Source: Muribaculaceae bacterium
Lineage (GTDB): Bacteria; Bacteroidota; Bacteroidia; Bacteroidales; Muribaculaceae
DNA length: 64,000 nt
Reading direction: 5' to 3'
NCBI GenBank assembly: GCA_017935045.1
Contig: JAGBIJ010000039.1
Coordinates: forward strand, 48,179 to 112,178
Shown one piece after another: positions 1-8,217 of this stretch (position 1 is its first letter; every line of letters begins with the position of its first letter). The notes beneath the pieces are model-generated. The model ran no database searches, was not told the origin of the DNA, and saw nothing but the letters and a program-made list of their open reading frames with translations. A program made the translations under genes and the position numbers.

Positions 1-657
1 TCTACCGACTGGTCCATACGCAAGATGGAGATGCGTCGCTATTATGCGGCTATTGTCGCCAAGTATTCGCGTCCCGTCCAGGCGGCTTTGGCCAAACTCA
101 AAGGGCTGCCGGTGGAGTATATCGCCTCGACCCACGGTCCGGTATGGCATGAACGTGCGTCACAAGTCGTAAAGATTTACGACGAGATGAGTTCAGGCAA
201 GACCCGGCAAGGAGTAGTCATAGCCTATGGCTCGATGTATGGCAACACTTCGGCTGTGGCCGAAATAGCCGCCCGAAGGCTTGAAGAACGCGGTATCAGG
301 GAGATACGCGTGTACGATGCAGGACGTGCCGATCTCAGCCGCATACTCGCGGATATATGGAAATACAAGGGTCTGCTGATCGCTTCGCCCACTTACTCGA
401 TGAATATTTTCCCGCCGGTCGAGGCTCTTGTCAAAGCTCTGGAAGTAAGAGAACTCAAAGACAGGGTAACCGGTGTATTCGGTTCATACGCCTGGGCATC
501 GGCAGCCGCGCGTCTGCTGACCGAGCGGCTTACAGCTATGGGATTGCCTCCCGTAAGCACTGTCTCCATGCAGCTGGCCATGAACGACGAGACAGCCGCA
601 GAGGTCAAGAACCTTGCCGACATGATGGCTGACAAAATACTTTCCTCAGAAGCATGA
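1..657 (+). CDS. FprA-type flavodiiron protein, C-terminal part (5' end outside window)
   Basis: The reading frame is open from base 1, so the gene begins before the window and the ATG at 25 is internal. What remains is the end of the metallo-beta-lactamase-like diiron domain, including the STHGPVW segment that carries the last iron-ligand histidine in this family, followed by a flavodoxin domain starting near GVVIAYGSMYGNTS, whose Gly/Ser/Thr loop binds the FMN phosphate. A-type flavoproteins reduce oxygen or nitric oxide in the cytoplasm of anaerobes and fit an obligate gut anaerobe. The stop TGA overlaps the ATG of the next gene (ATGA at 654), so the two are translationally coupled. Substrate (O2 or NO) cannot be told from this fragment. 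Confidence 0.9.
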   Translation, partial: STDWSIRKMEMRRYYAAIVAKYSRPVQAALAKLKGLPVEYIASTHGPVWHERASQVVKIYDEMSSGKTRQGVVIAYGSMYGNTSAVAEIAARRLEERGIREIRVYDAGRADLSRILADIWKYKGLLIASPTYSMNIFPPVEALVKALEVRELKDRVTGVFGSYAWASAAARLLTERLTAMGLPPVSTVSMQLAMNDETAAEVKNLADMMADKILSSEA

Positions 658-1232
658 CAGAGCTGCTCCCTCTTGAGGTCCATCCGTGGCCTCCATTTAT
701 CCCTGCTGACGCACGTGTCCTGATTATGGGGACATTTCCGCCCGGCCGCAACCGCTGGAGCATGAACTTCTATTATCCCAACCGCACCAATGACTTCTGG
801 TATATGATGGGACTGATATTTTTCGGTGACCGTCACTACCTCTGCAATCCTGACGGCAAGAGCTTCAATCTCGATGCCATAAAGCAGTTGCTTACTGAAA
901 AGAAAATAGCGCTGAACGACACAGGCCATAAAGTACGCCGCCTGCATGGCAACGCCTCGGATAAATATCTTGAGATAGTAGAACCGGTAGACCTCTACGG
1001 GCTGCTGTCGCAAATGCCCGGCTGCCGGGCTGTGGCTACCACCGGCGAGAAGGCAGCCAAAGTCATAGCAGACATAACATGTACCGATGTTCCGCGAAAA
1101 GGGGAGATGACCGTAGCTGCCGACGGACTGGAAATATGGCGGATGCCTTCGACAAGCCGCGCATATCCGCTGCCGTTGAAGGATAAAGCGGAATACTATG
1201 CCGCCATGTTCCGACACCTCGGTATCCTCTGA
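654..1232 (+). CDS. Uracil-DNA glycosylase family protein
   Basis: A 192-residue cytoplasmic protein. The segment VLIMGTFPPGRNRWSMNFYY near residue 23 matches the first motif of the uracil-DNA glycosylase superfamily, and MPSTSRAYP near residue 163 sits where the superfamily has its second, leucine-loop motif. VATTGEKAA in between is the usual core strand of the family. Enzymes of this fold remove uracil or related damaged bases from DNA; the specific base is not predictable here. It overlaps the flavodiiron gene by four bases and ends seven bases before the convergent DHHW gene. The family call is firm, the base specificity open. Confidence 0.75.
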   Translation: MTELLPLEVHPWPPFIPADARVLIMGTFPPGRNRWSMNFYYPNRTNDFWYMMGLIFFGDRHYLCNPDGKSFNLDAIKQLLTEKKIALNDTGHKVRRLHGNASDKYLEIVEPVDLYGLLSQMPGCRAVATTGEKAAKVIADITCTDVPRKGEMTVAADGLEIWRMPSTSRAYPLPLKDKAEYYAAMFRHLGIL

Positions 1233-1238
1233 CTGCCA

Positions 1239-2573
1239 TCAGTTGGTCAGCATGTCGCGGTAATTCTTTACAGCGCTCTCCGATACGGCGATAAAGACAT
1301 TGTTGCAGAAAGCGAGATCAGTGATTTTATTGTCACGGACATACTTAACTATATTCTTGGGGAAGTAGCGGAAGTCTACGACATGCACCTCTTCAAATGA
1401 CCCGAACAGATTGGACGGCACGGCGTTGCCGTAGCTGTCCTTCATTATCACAAGGCGGCGGCCGTTTTTCACTCCGGTACGCACCTTTACTATCATGGCG
1501 TCCCCACCCATAAAGACGCTGTAAGCCTGACTGCTTCCGTCCTTGAAATTATGGAAGAACTGCCCCCGGCACGCAGGCATCTCGCCGGTTATCCTGAAGT
1601 CCTTGTCGAGCTTGAACTGCGTGACCGTAGTGACATAGCTGTCGTCTTTCGGCACATAATAGACAAAATCTTCGGGCGACTGCTGGACCGACGCGTCTTT
1701 GGAATAGCCGAACATCGTCCCCACAAAGTCATGTATAGTCTTTTGATTGTAATCAGACAGCGGACGAAATGGCACGCCGGCCACGCTTGCGAGCGCTCCG
1801 GCTGCATAATGGGCTCCAAGCGGCGCCCAATGGTGGTCAGTACGGAGATAGATAGGTTCGTTCACATGCTTGCCAAGCACAGTGTAGACATCCACAGCCT
1901 TAACATCATCGCGCAGCTTGCCATATACATTCTTTATGGTCGGCAGCTCCTGCTTTATCCTCTTGGAGCCGGCTCTCACTTTCGGCGGGCAATAAAACTC
2001 TATAGCGGTCGGGATAATCATGCAGTAGACGTTTACCTCTTTACCCAGTTTCGCCTTATATTCATTTACCATCGCAGCATAAGAGCTTCCACCCTGCGGT
2101 GATCCGCCATAATTTATGAGCGCCCTGATTTTGGGCACACTTCCCACTATCAGTATTCCGGCCTCGGCCGTATGGGTCTTTTCGTCGGCTATCTCTCCGT
2201 CGAAAGCCTTTATGTCGCGCTGGTCGCCCGGCTCGGCCTGAGCCGCGTCGGCAGGAATCAGGCTGTTGCCCGGTGTGGATTCGTGGAAAGTAATCTGTTC
2301 TTCATCATCCTGCCACTTCAGCCCCATATTCTCCTTAAGCATCATGCTGAGCTGCATCAGCTCGTCACGATACGGCTCACTGTCGCTGAACCATGATGAT
2401 ACCTCTGTGGCGTACTCTCCAGAGCGAAGTTTCTCATGACTGTACGATGGGAAAGTCTTCAGCTCCCTGCGTTCCACTTTGGAAAATGTACTGCGCGGAA
2501 ATGTAAGAAATACGACTGCAATGGTAACGAATATCAGTCCGAATACGATTAAAAACAGATGCTCCTTTTTCAT
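1239..2573 (-). CDS. DHHW/AlgX-AlgJ-like protein, membrane anchored (paralogue 1)
   Basis: A 444-residue protein with one hydrophobic N-terminal helix (about residues 5-25) that looks like an uncleaved anchor, placing the rest in the periplasm. The catalytic-type motif TDHHW is at 245-249, and a conserved KDSYGNA segment supplies a serine at about 380, giving the Asp/His/Ser set of the SGNH-like AlgX/AlgJ fold used to transfer acetyl groups to polysaccharides. The C-terminal two thirds aligns closely with the next gene upstream in the operon, but this copy has about 100 extra residues after the anchor, partly low in complexity. It is the last gene of a minus-strand cluster with an MBOAT acyltransferase, so a role in O-acylation of a surface glycan is inferred. 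The acceptor is unknown. Confidence 0.8.
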   Translation of the reverse strand: MKKEHLFLIVFGLIFVTIAVVFLTFPRSTFSKVERRELKTFPSYSHEKLRSGEYATEVSSWFSDSEPYRDELMQLSMMLKENMGLKWQDDEEQITFHESTPGNSLIPADAAQAEPGDQRDIKAFDGEIADEKTHTAEAGILIVGSVPKIRALINYGGSPQGGSSYAAMVNEYKAKLGKEVNVYCMIIPTAIEFYCPPKVRAGSKRIKQELPTIKNVYGKLRDDVKAVDVYTVLGKHVNEPIYLRTDHHWAPLGAHYAAGALASVAGVPFRPLSDYNQKTIHDFVGTMFGYSKDASVQQSPEDFVYYVPKDDSYVTTVTQFKLDKDFRITGEMPACRGQFFHNFKDGSSQAYSVFMGGDAMIVKVRTGVKNGRRLVIMKDSYGNAVPSNLFGSFEEVHVVDFRYFPKNIVKYVRDNKITDLAFCNNVFIAVSESAVKNYRDMLTN

Positions 2574-2578
2574 TGCGT

Positions 2579-3640
2579 TTACTGTACAAGGTATTTTTTG
2601 TACATGGCGGTCGTGCGATCCATGAAGGCATGACCGAGATTATTGGCGAAAACGATGTCGGTAATTGCGTTGTTATTGACGTAATCCACCATATTTTCAG
2701 TAAAATAACGGCAATCTACGACATGAATCTGCTCAAACGAACCGAACAGATAGCCCGGAATGGCATTGCCGAAACTGTCTTTGAGGATAAGGATGCGGCG
2801 CGAATTGTGTACGGGAGTCTCCACCTTTACTACCTTGGCGTCGCCGCCCATGAAGGTGCAGTAAGTGTTCGCGCCCTTGAACGAAGTTATGAAGAAGTCT
2901 CCCTGTCTCGGTTCTTCTGCTCCGACCACATTTTTGCGTGCCCGGTCAAGACGATAATTGACGTAAGTAGTGGTGTAATCCTTATTCTTGGGTGTGTAGT
3001 AGACAAATGTCTCGGGCGACTGCTTCAGCGTCGGGTCGCCGGAGAAGGAGGGCATCGTGCCTACATAATTCTCAATCTCAACCTTGTCATAATCCGAGAG
3101 GGGCATAAACGGCACTCCGGCTGCGTCAGCCAGCTGCGCCGCGGCGTAGTAGCCGCCGAGCGGAGCCCAGTGATGGTCGGTGCGCGAGTAGATGGCCTCG
3201 GAGGCATGCTCGCCGAGGATAGGGTAGATGTCTACCGGCGTCACTCCTTCGTCCAGCTTGGCGAACACGCTTTTCAGTGCCTCGTGCTGGCGTCCGGACA
3301 GGCTCTGCGCTCCATCAGGGCAATAGAACGCGCTTGCCAGAGGCACAGGCATACAGTAGACATGCACCTTTCCGCCGAAAGTCTTATTGTAGAGATTGGC
3401 GATGTCGGCATATCGGGTAGCGGCGGCCTCACTCCAGCTGAACGGTGCCATTGCCCTGACTTCGCCCGGCTTGCCGGTCATAAGTATGCCCTTGCGGCTC
3501 TTGTGCCAGGCGTCGTCGGGATTGATTTTGTTCTCGTACACGTAGTCGGCGCATTTGTCGGCCGGATACGCTATATTCTGCGCGGCTGCGCTGCCGGCGC
3601 ATACCGCTGCGATTGAGGCTATAATAAGAAATTTCTTCAT
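2579..3640 (-). CDS. DHHW/AlgX-AlgJ-like protein, secreted (paralogue 2)
   Basis: A 353-residue paralogue of the neighbouring protein, with a cleavable signal peptide (MKKFLIIASIAAVCAGSAAA then QN) and no other membrane segment, so it should be free in the periplasm. TDHHW is at 154-158 and the serine of LILKDSFGNA at 289. Both copies share the TFVYYTPK-like, FMGGDA and GSFEQIHVVDCRYF-like segments. It lies only five bases from the next gene and 14 bases after the MBOAT gene, consistent with one transcript. In alginate acetylation, AlgI passes acetyl groups across the membrane and AlgJ/AlgX transfer them; by analogy this gene and its twin are the periplasmic transferases. Sequence identity between twins is moderate, so different substrates or steps are possible. 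Confidence 0.8.
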   Translation of the reverse strand: MKKFLIIASIAAVCAGSAAAQNIAYPADKCADYVYENKINPDDAWHKSRKGILMTGKPGEVRAMAPFSWSEAAATRYADIANLYNKTFGGKVHVYCMPVPLASAFYCPDGAQSLSGRQHEALKSVFAKLDEGVTPVDIYPILGEHASEAIYSRTDHHWAPLGGYYAAAQLADAAGVPFMPLSDYDKVEIENYVGTMPSFSGDPTLKQSPETFVYYTPKNKDYTTTYVNYRLDRARKNVVGAEEPRQGDFFITSFKGANTYCTFMGGDAKVVKVETPVHNSRRILILKDSFGNAIPGYLFGSFEQIHVVDCRYFTENMVDYVNNNAITDIVFANNLGHAFMDRTTAMYKKYLVQ

Positions 3641-3654
3641 TTTATTGTTGAGAG

Positions 3655-5100
3655 TTAGAATCGGGTATAGAGGAATGCATTGTTCGTAGCGCCTACGAGC
3701 AGGGCGACACTGGCAGTCAGAAGCACAGCCGACACCACAATCTGGGTGGTCACGGATATGGTGGCGTGGACTGCCTTATGCCGGCCGGTCAGCTTGCTGT
3801 GTGCGCGTGTTACCCAGCCGCGCACAGGCATGCAGAAAAGTATGGCGGCGGTCCAGAGCCAGAAATTGTCGAATATCGCGCTGGCCACAGTAAAGTCAGT
3901 CGGATGCTCCGTATGTCCGAACAGCGCCGCGAAAAATACTTTCATGGCACTCATGTCCTCAAAATAAAATATGCCCCAGCCCAAAACTATCAGCAGAAGG
4001 CTATAAACATACAGCAGCGGCCGGGGTATATGTTTGCTCCATGGGAGGATGGTAAACTTTTCGACCATAACTATCAGGCCGAAATATAGGCCCCAGATGA
4101 TGAAATTCCAGCTTGCTCCGTGCCACATACCGGTCAGAAACCATACTATCAGTATATTGAGTACCTGTCTGCGTCGATTGCCTCCCAAGGGGATGTAGAC
4201 ATAATCGCGGAAAAAGCTGCCGAGCGATATATGCCACCTGCGCCAGAACTCGGTAATCGATCGGCTGCAGTAGGGATGGTTGAAGTTTTCAGGAAAGTGG
4301 AAGCCAAGGCAGCGTCCCATGCCGATGGCCATGTCGGAATAACCGGAAAAATCGAAATATATCTGAAACGTGAACGCTATGATGCCGACCCACGCCCCAC
4401 CCGTAGAAAGCGAGGGCAGACCGTTGGCCAGAAACTGATCGGCTATTTCCGAGAACTGATTGGCCAGAATCACTTTCTTGCCCAGACCGATGACGAATCT
4501 GAAAATACCGTCCGACATATCCTCCACGCTGACGCGTCGGTCATTGATTTCCCGTGCGATACTGCCGTATCTTACTATCGGACCGGCTATCAGCTGAGGA
4601 AACATGGATATGTAGAGCAACAGATCCACATACCGTTTCTGAGCCGGCGATTCCTCCCGATAGACATCTGCAAGATAGGATATACTCTGAAATATATAGA
4701 AACTGATACCTATAGGCAGCCCTATCTGCGGCACTGCAAGCGGTACATGCAGGTCAACAAGAATCCGGGCGAAGAAACCGAGATATTTGAACGAGCCCAG
4801 AATAAGCAGATTGGCGACCAGACCGGTAACGAAAGCCATCTTCCTGTGATGACGGGAGCTTACCATCCATCTTGCCGACAAATAGTTGAGCAAGACTGTG
4901 ATAACCATCAATATCACGTACACAGGCTCTCCCCACGCATAAAATATAAGTGAGAACAGCACCAACGCCATATTCTTGAAAGTATGGCGGGGTCTGCCGT
5001 CCTGTCTTTTGAGAGCCTTGTCGGCCAGCGATGCCAGCGAATACAGCAGTATGAACGCCGGGAGAAATACGAACAGAAAAAACAAATCAGAGAATACCAT
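3655..5100 (-). CDS. MBOAT family O-acyltransferase (AlgI/DltB-like)
   Basis: A 481-residue polytopic inner-membrane protein. It carries the AlgI/DltB-type core: EFWRRWHISLGSFFRDYVYI followed by PLGGNRR, and then LTGMWHGASW, whose histidine is the invariant MBOAT active-site residue. These proteins take an acyl group from a cytoplasmic donor and hand it across the membrane for esterification of an extracellular polymer. Position between the SGNH hydrolase gene (16 bases upstream) and the two DHHW genes makes it the membrane step of the same pathway. Acyl group and polymer are not identifiable from sequence. Confidence 0.9.
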   Translation of the reverse strand: MVFSDLFFLFVFLPAFILLYSLASLADKALKRQDGRPRHTFKNMALVLFSLIFYAWGEPVYVILMVITVLLNYLSARWMVSSRHHRKMAFVTGLVANLLILGSFKYLGFFARILVDLHVPLAVPQIGLPIGISFYIFQSISYLADVYREESPAQKRYVDLLLYISMFPQLIAGPIVRYGSIAREINDRRVSVEDMSDGIFRFVIGLGKKVILANQFSEIADQFLANGLPSLSTGGAWVGIIAFTFQIYFDFSGYSDMAIGMGRCLGFHFPENFNHPYCSRSITEFWRRWHISLGSFFRDYVYIPLGGNRRRQVLNILIVWFLTGMWHGASWNFIIWGLYFGLIVMVEKFTILPWSKHIPRPLLYVYSLLLIVLGWGIFYFEDMSAMKVFFAALFGHTEHPTDFTVASAIFDNFWLWTAAILFCMPVRGWVTRAHSKLTGRHKAVHATISVTTQIVVSAVLLTASVALLVGATNNAFLYTRF

Positions 5101-5115
5101 TGCCTGAAATTCCTT

Positions 5116-5865
5116 TTATAGTCCGTCGATGATGTTTTTTATGATTGCCGACAGACGATTGCCATTGGCTTTGGCGCCGGCCACTGAGGTGTGGATTCCA
5201 TCGTAGGTGTTTACCCTGCGGCGCAGTTCATCCTCGCGCCGGACGCATCCTACCTGGTCCATGCGTATTATCCAGTAGCCGGCATCGACAGCCAACGCCT
5301 CCATTCGCTCGGAAAAATCATTTAACACCTCGTTACTGATTCTGGTAGACTCAATGGGGGAGAGCAATATGATTTGAGCGTCGGGATAATCCCTATGCAG
5401 CAAAGAGCAATCATACATGATAGCCCCCTGGGCACTGACCGTACCTGCACCTCTGTCGGCAAGTGCGTCAGGTCTTTTGTCCGGAAACAGCAAATCATTG
5501 GTGCCCGCGGCTACTATTATGACGTTGGGCTTCTGTTGCTGTCCGCCGGCTACCGCATTGTTCAGGCGGAGAATCTGATTATAGATTACATTGTCATCGC
5601 CTATCACGCCTATATTTTCCGTTATATTATCCTTAGTATCGGCCGTATGGCTCCATGTGGCGCCACTACGCGCATAGCTTCGGCAGGAGCGCGGAGCAAA
5701 TGATTTAGCGAACCAGTAATTCCATCCTTTGGGTCCGGAGCAATCATCGCCCCCAATCCATGTGTTGGAATCTCCTAAAATCACTACATCGGCTTCAGCC
5801 GGGGCGAATGCCTGCAACGAACATATAGCCAACATAGCCAATAATGAGCAAAACAGTCTTTTCAT
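5116..5865 (-). CDS. Secreted SGNH/GDSL-family hydrolase
   Basis: A 249-residue protein with signal peptide (MKRLFCSLLAMLAICSLQAF, likely cut after APAEA). All SGNH blocks are present: GDSN with Ser33, AAGTND with Asn123, and DGIH with Asp222 and His225, so it should be an active periplasmic esterase or acyltransferase. It is the first gene of the minus-strand acylation cluster, so it may remove or move the acyl groups installed by the MBOAT/DHHW proteins. The start codon lies only five bases from the -7 box of the predicted promoter, so its mRNA may be leaderless; a later start at Met11 would destroy the charged end of the signal peptide. Confidence 0.85.
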   Translation of the reverse strand: MKRLFCSLLAMLAICSLQAFAPAEADVVILGDSNTWIGGDDCSGPKGWNYWFAKSFAPRSCRSYARSGATWSHTADTKDNITENIGVIGDDNVIYNQILRLNNAVAGGQQQKPNVIIVAAGTNDLLFPDKRPDALADRGAGTVSAQGAIMYDCSLLHRDYPDAQIILLSPIESTRISNEVLNDFSERMEALAVDAGYWIIRMDQVGCVRREDELRRRVNTYDGIHTSVAGAKANGNRLSAIIKNIIDGL

Positions 5866-5869
5866 GCTG

Positions 5870-5901
5870 CGAAATTACGAAAAATATCCGGACAAGCCAA
5901 A
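5870..5901 (-). promoter_or_regulatory. Promoter of the acyltransferase cluster
   Basis: Read on the minus strand, TTTG (5898-5901) is followed after exactly 20 bases by TAATTTCG (5870-5877), matching the Bacteroides -33/-7 consensus with one mismatch. The expected transcription start falls at about 5863-5866, on the ATG of the SGNH gene (5863-5865). Confidence 0.65.
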
Positions 5902-6053
5902 TAGTAAGGACGTTAGTTTGCATTAACAGACCTGTGCCAGACCGACACAGCGCCCTTGCGGATTTTCATAATAGAAATATTGTGAGACAGACCGTTATAC
6001 ACCGACACGCCATAATTATAGCATTTGAGGCGGAGTATTTGACAAAAAAGTGT

Positions 6054-6061
6054 TAACTTCG
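6054..6061 (+). promoter_or_regulatory. Possible -7 box for the small membrane protein-dxs-trk operon
   Basis: TAACTTCG matches the -7 consensus with one mismatch, 24 bases before the start of the 55-residue gene. No TTTG lies at the usual 19-21 base spacing, so the -33 element is weak or absent. Confidence 0.4.
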
Positions 6062-6084
6062 CAATCTGAACTTTCTTATCGGAT

Positions 6085-6252
6085 ATGAGTACAATACATA
6101 AGTTTTTACTTGTGGTTTTCGCATTGCTGTGGCTCGGTCTGGCATACCTTATGCTGGACTTAGGCGGTGTCACGCTTTACAACATATTAGTGGCGTTGCT
6201 TGCCGGAGCATTGATTTTCGTACCTTTATGGAAACGATGGAAAGGTCAGTAA
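6085..6252 (+). CDS. 55-residue two-helix membrane protein upstream of dxs
   Basis: A short ORF from ATG 6085 to TAA 6250-6252. It begins MSTIHKF, has two hydrophobic stretches (about residues 7-24 and 30-47) separated by a short LDLGGVT loop, and ends in a basic tail, PLWKRWKGQ. This is a small integral inner-membrane protein, probably with both ends inside. It lies just after a -7 like box and 18 bases before dxs, so it is probably the first cistron of the dxs-trkA-trkH transcript. I do not recognise a family and assign no function. Support is the clean start, spacing, and the amphipathic organisation; conservation has not been tested. Confidence 0.65.
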   Translation: MSTIHKFLLVVFALLWLGLAYLMLDLGGVTLYNILVALLAGALIFVPLWKRWKGQ

Positions 6253-6270
6253 TGTATTGAAGTTGTAATA

Positions 6271-8217
6271 ATGTCAGAAAGCAAAGACAATAGTTCTGTT
6301 TCTCCGGATTTACTTGAAGGCATCTATACTCCTGATGACCTGCGCCAGCTGTCTCCCGACGATTTGCCTGCTGTCTGTGCTGCACTCAGACAGCAGATCA
6401 TCAGCACCCTCAGTGTCAATCCCGGCCATTTCGCCTCGTCCATGGGCGCTGTGGAGCTGACCGTAGCGCTTCACTACGTCTACGATACTCCGCAAGACAG
6501 GATAGTATGGGACGTAGGACATCAGGCATACGCCCATAAACTGCTCACAGGACGGCGTGACAGATTTTCTACCCTGCGCAAGAAAGGCGGCCTGAGTGGT
6601 TTTCCTAATCCATCGGAAAGCGAATATGATACTTTTATGGCTGGACATGCCTCCAACAGTATTTCAGCTGCCCTCGGCATGGCTATAGCCGACCGACTGA
6701 CCCCAGGGCATGAGAGGCGACGCACAGTAGCCGTTACAGGCGATGCCAGCATTTCCGGCGGCCTGGCTTTCGAAGGGCTGAACAATGCCTCCAACAATGA
6801 CAACAATCTGCTGATAATCCTCAATGACAACGATATGTCGATAGACGACAATGTCGGTGCCCTTCACAGATATTTGTCACGCCTGTCTACCTCAGCCGGC
6901 TACAACCGCATGCGGTACCGTGCCTACCGCTTTCTCAAGCGCCATAATTTCGTAAGCGAGAAGGGCAGGGGCATCCTCATACGCTTTACCAATGCCGTCA
7001 AAAGCCTTGTATCGCGTCGTCAGAACATTTTCGATGGCTTGAATATCAGATATTTCGGTCCGATAGACGGCCATGATGTCAAGAACCTGGTCAAAGTGCT
7101 TAATGAAATAAAGGATATGCAGGGCCCCCGTCTGCTGCATATCTGCACAGTAAAAGGCAAAGGTTATGCCCCGGCCGAGCAGAATCCTACTGTCTGGCAC
7201 GCCCCCGGCAAATTCGATCCACAGACTGGCAAGCGGATTGTATCCGACAGCAAAATACCGAAATGGCAGCAAATATTCGGGCACACGCTTGTAGAGCTGG
7301 CAGACAACGATGACCGTATTACAGGCATTACCGCGGCAATGCCCTCCGGCACATCTATGAATTGCATGATGGAAAAATATCCACTCCGCACTTTCGACGT
7401 AGGCATATCCGAGGGACACGCTGTTACCTTTGCCGGCGGACTTGCCGCCGCCGGCAAGCGGCCGTTTGTCGCCATATATTCATCGTTTCTCCAAAGAGCA
7501 TACGACAATATAATTCACGATGTAGCCATTCAGGGGCTACCGGTCACGTTCTGCATCGACCGCGCCGGCATTGTCGGCGATGACGGAGTGACACACCACG
7601 GCCTGTTTGATCTGGCATATATGAGTGTGATTCCCGGCCTCAAGGTCTGCTCGCCGATGGATGAGGCATCGCTCCGTAATATGATGTACACCGCGCTGCA
7701 TCAGGATGGCCCCATGGCGATACGCTATCCGCGCGGAGAGGCTTTCAGCAATGACTGGCGGAAGCCGTTCCGGCTCATTGAGATAGGCAAGGCACGCAGA
7801 CTCATGGAAGGCAGGCCGGGTGGCGTGGCTGTGATGACAATCGGTCCGGTCGGTCACGAAATTGCGGAAATCGCCGAGACACTGAAAAACGACAATATAG
7901 AAATAGCGCATTACGATATGCGATGGCTGCGGCCCTTGGATCGCACTGCCGTATGCGAGGCGGCCGCACGCTATTCAGCCATCATTACTGTAGAAGACGG
8001 CACTGTGAACGGCGGACTGGGCAGCGCAATCGTAGACACAATAGCGGAGTGCGGACTGCGTACTCCCGTCAGAAAATTAGGTACACCTGACAATCAATGG
8101 GTACACCATGGCTCAGTCAGCGAACTTCGCGCGGACTGCGGCTATGACCGTGGCGGTATCATCACGGCTATACGGGATATGGACTCCTATTGCCGGGAAA
8201 AAGAGGCAGACAGATGA
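6271..8217 (+). CDS. dxs: 1-deoxy-D-xylulose-5-phosphate synthase
   Basis: A 648-residue cytoplasmic enzyme that joins pyruvate and glyceraldehyde 3-phosphate, the first step of the MEP isoprenoid pathway, using thiamine diphosphate. The N-terminal domain carries NPGHFASSMGAVEL, DVGHQAY and the thiamine/Mg motif GDASISGGLAFEGLNN (about 157-172). The pyrimidine-binding domain has DVGISEGHAV with the catalytic glutamate at 381. The C-terminal transketolase-like domain is complete. Length fits the family (about 620-650). The final codons overlap the trkA start (ATGA at 8214), so dxs and trkA are translationally coupled, an unexpected pairing of isoprenoid synthesis with potassium uptake. Confidence 0.97.
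   Translation: MSESKDNSSVSPDLLEGIYTPDDLRQLSPDDLPAVCAALRQQIISTLSVNPGHFASSMGAVELTVALHYVYDTPQDRIVWDVGHQAYAHKLLTGRRDRFSTLRKKGGLSGFPNPSESEYDTFMAGHASNSISAALGMAIADRLTPGHERRRTVAVTGDASISGGLAFEGLNNASNNDNNLLIILNDNDMSIDDNVGALHRYLSRLSTSAGYNRMRYRAYRFLKRHNFVSEKGRGILIRFTNAVKSLVSRRQNIFDGLNIRYFGPIDGHDVKNLVKVLNEIKDMQGPRLLHICTVKGKGYAPAEQNPTVWHAPGKFDPQTGKRIVSDSKIPKWQQIFGHTLVELADNDDRITGITAAMPSGTSMNCMMEKYPLRTFDVGISEGHAVTFAGGLAAAGKRPFVAIYSSFLQRAYDNIIHDVAIQGLPVTFCIDRAGIVGDDGVTHHGLFDLAYMSVIPGLKVCSPMDEASLRNMMYTALHQDGPMAIRYPRGEAFSNDWRKPFRLIEIGKARRLMEGRPGGVAVMTIGPVGHEIAEIAETLKNDNIEIAHYDMRWLRPLDRTAVCEAAARYSAIITVEDGTVNGGLGSAIVDTIAECGLRTPVRKLGTPDNQWVHHGSVSELRADCGYDRGGIITAIRDMDSYCREKEADR

Noticed and set aside
2573-3616. A 347-codon plus-strand frame opposite the second DHHW gene
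   Set aside because: Shadow of a conserved coding region; no family motif and no promoter or start context.
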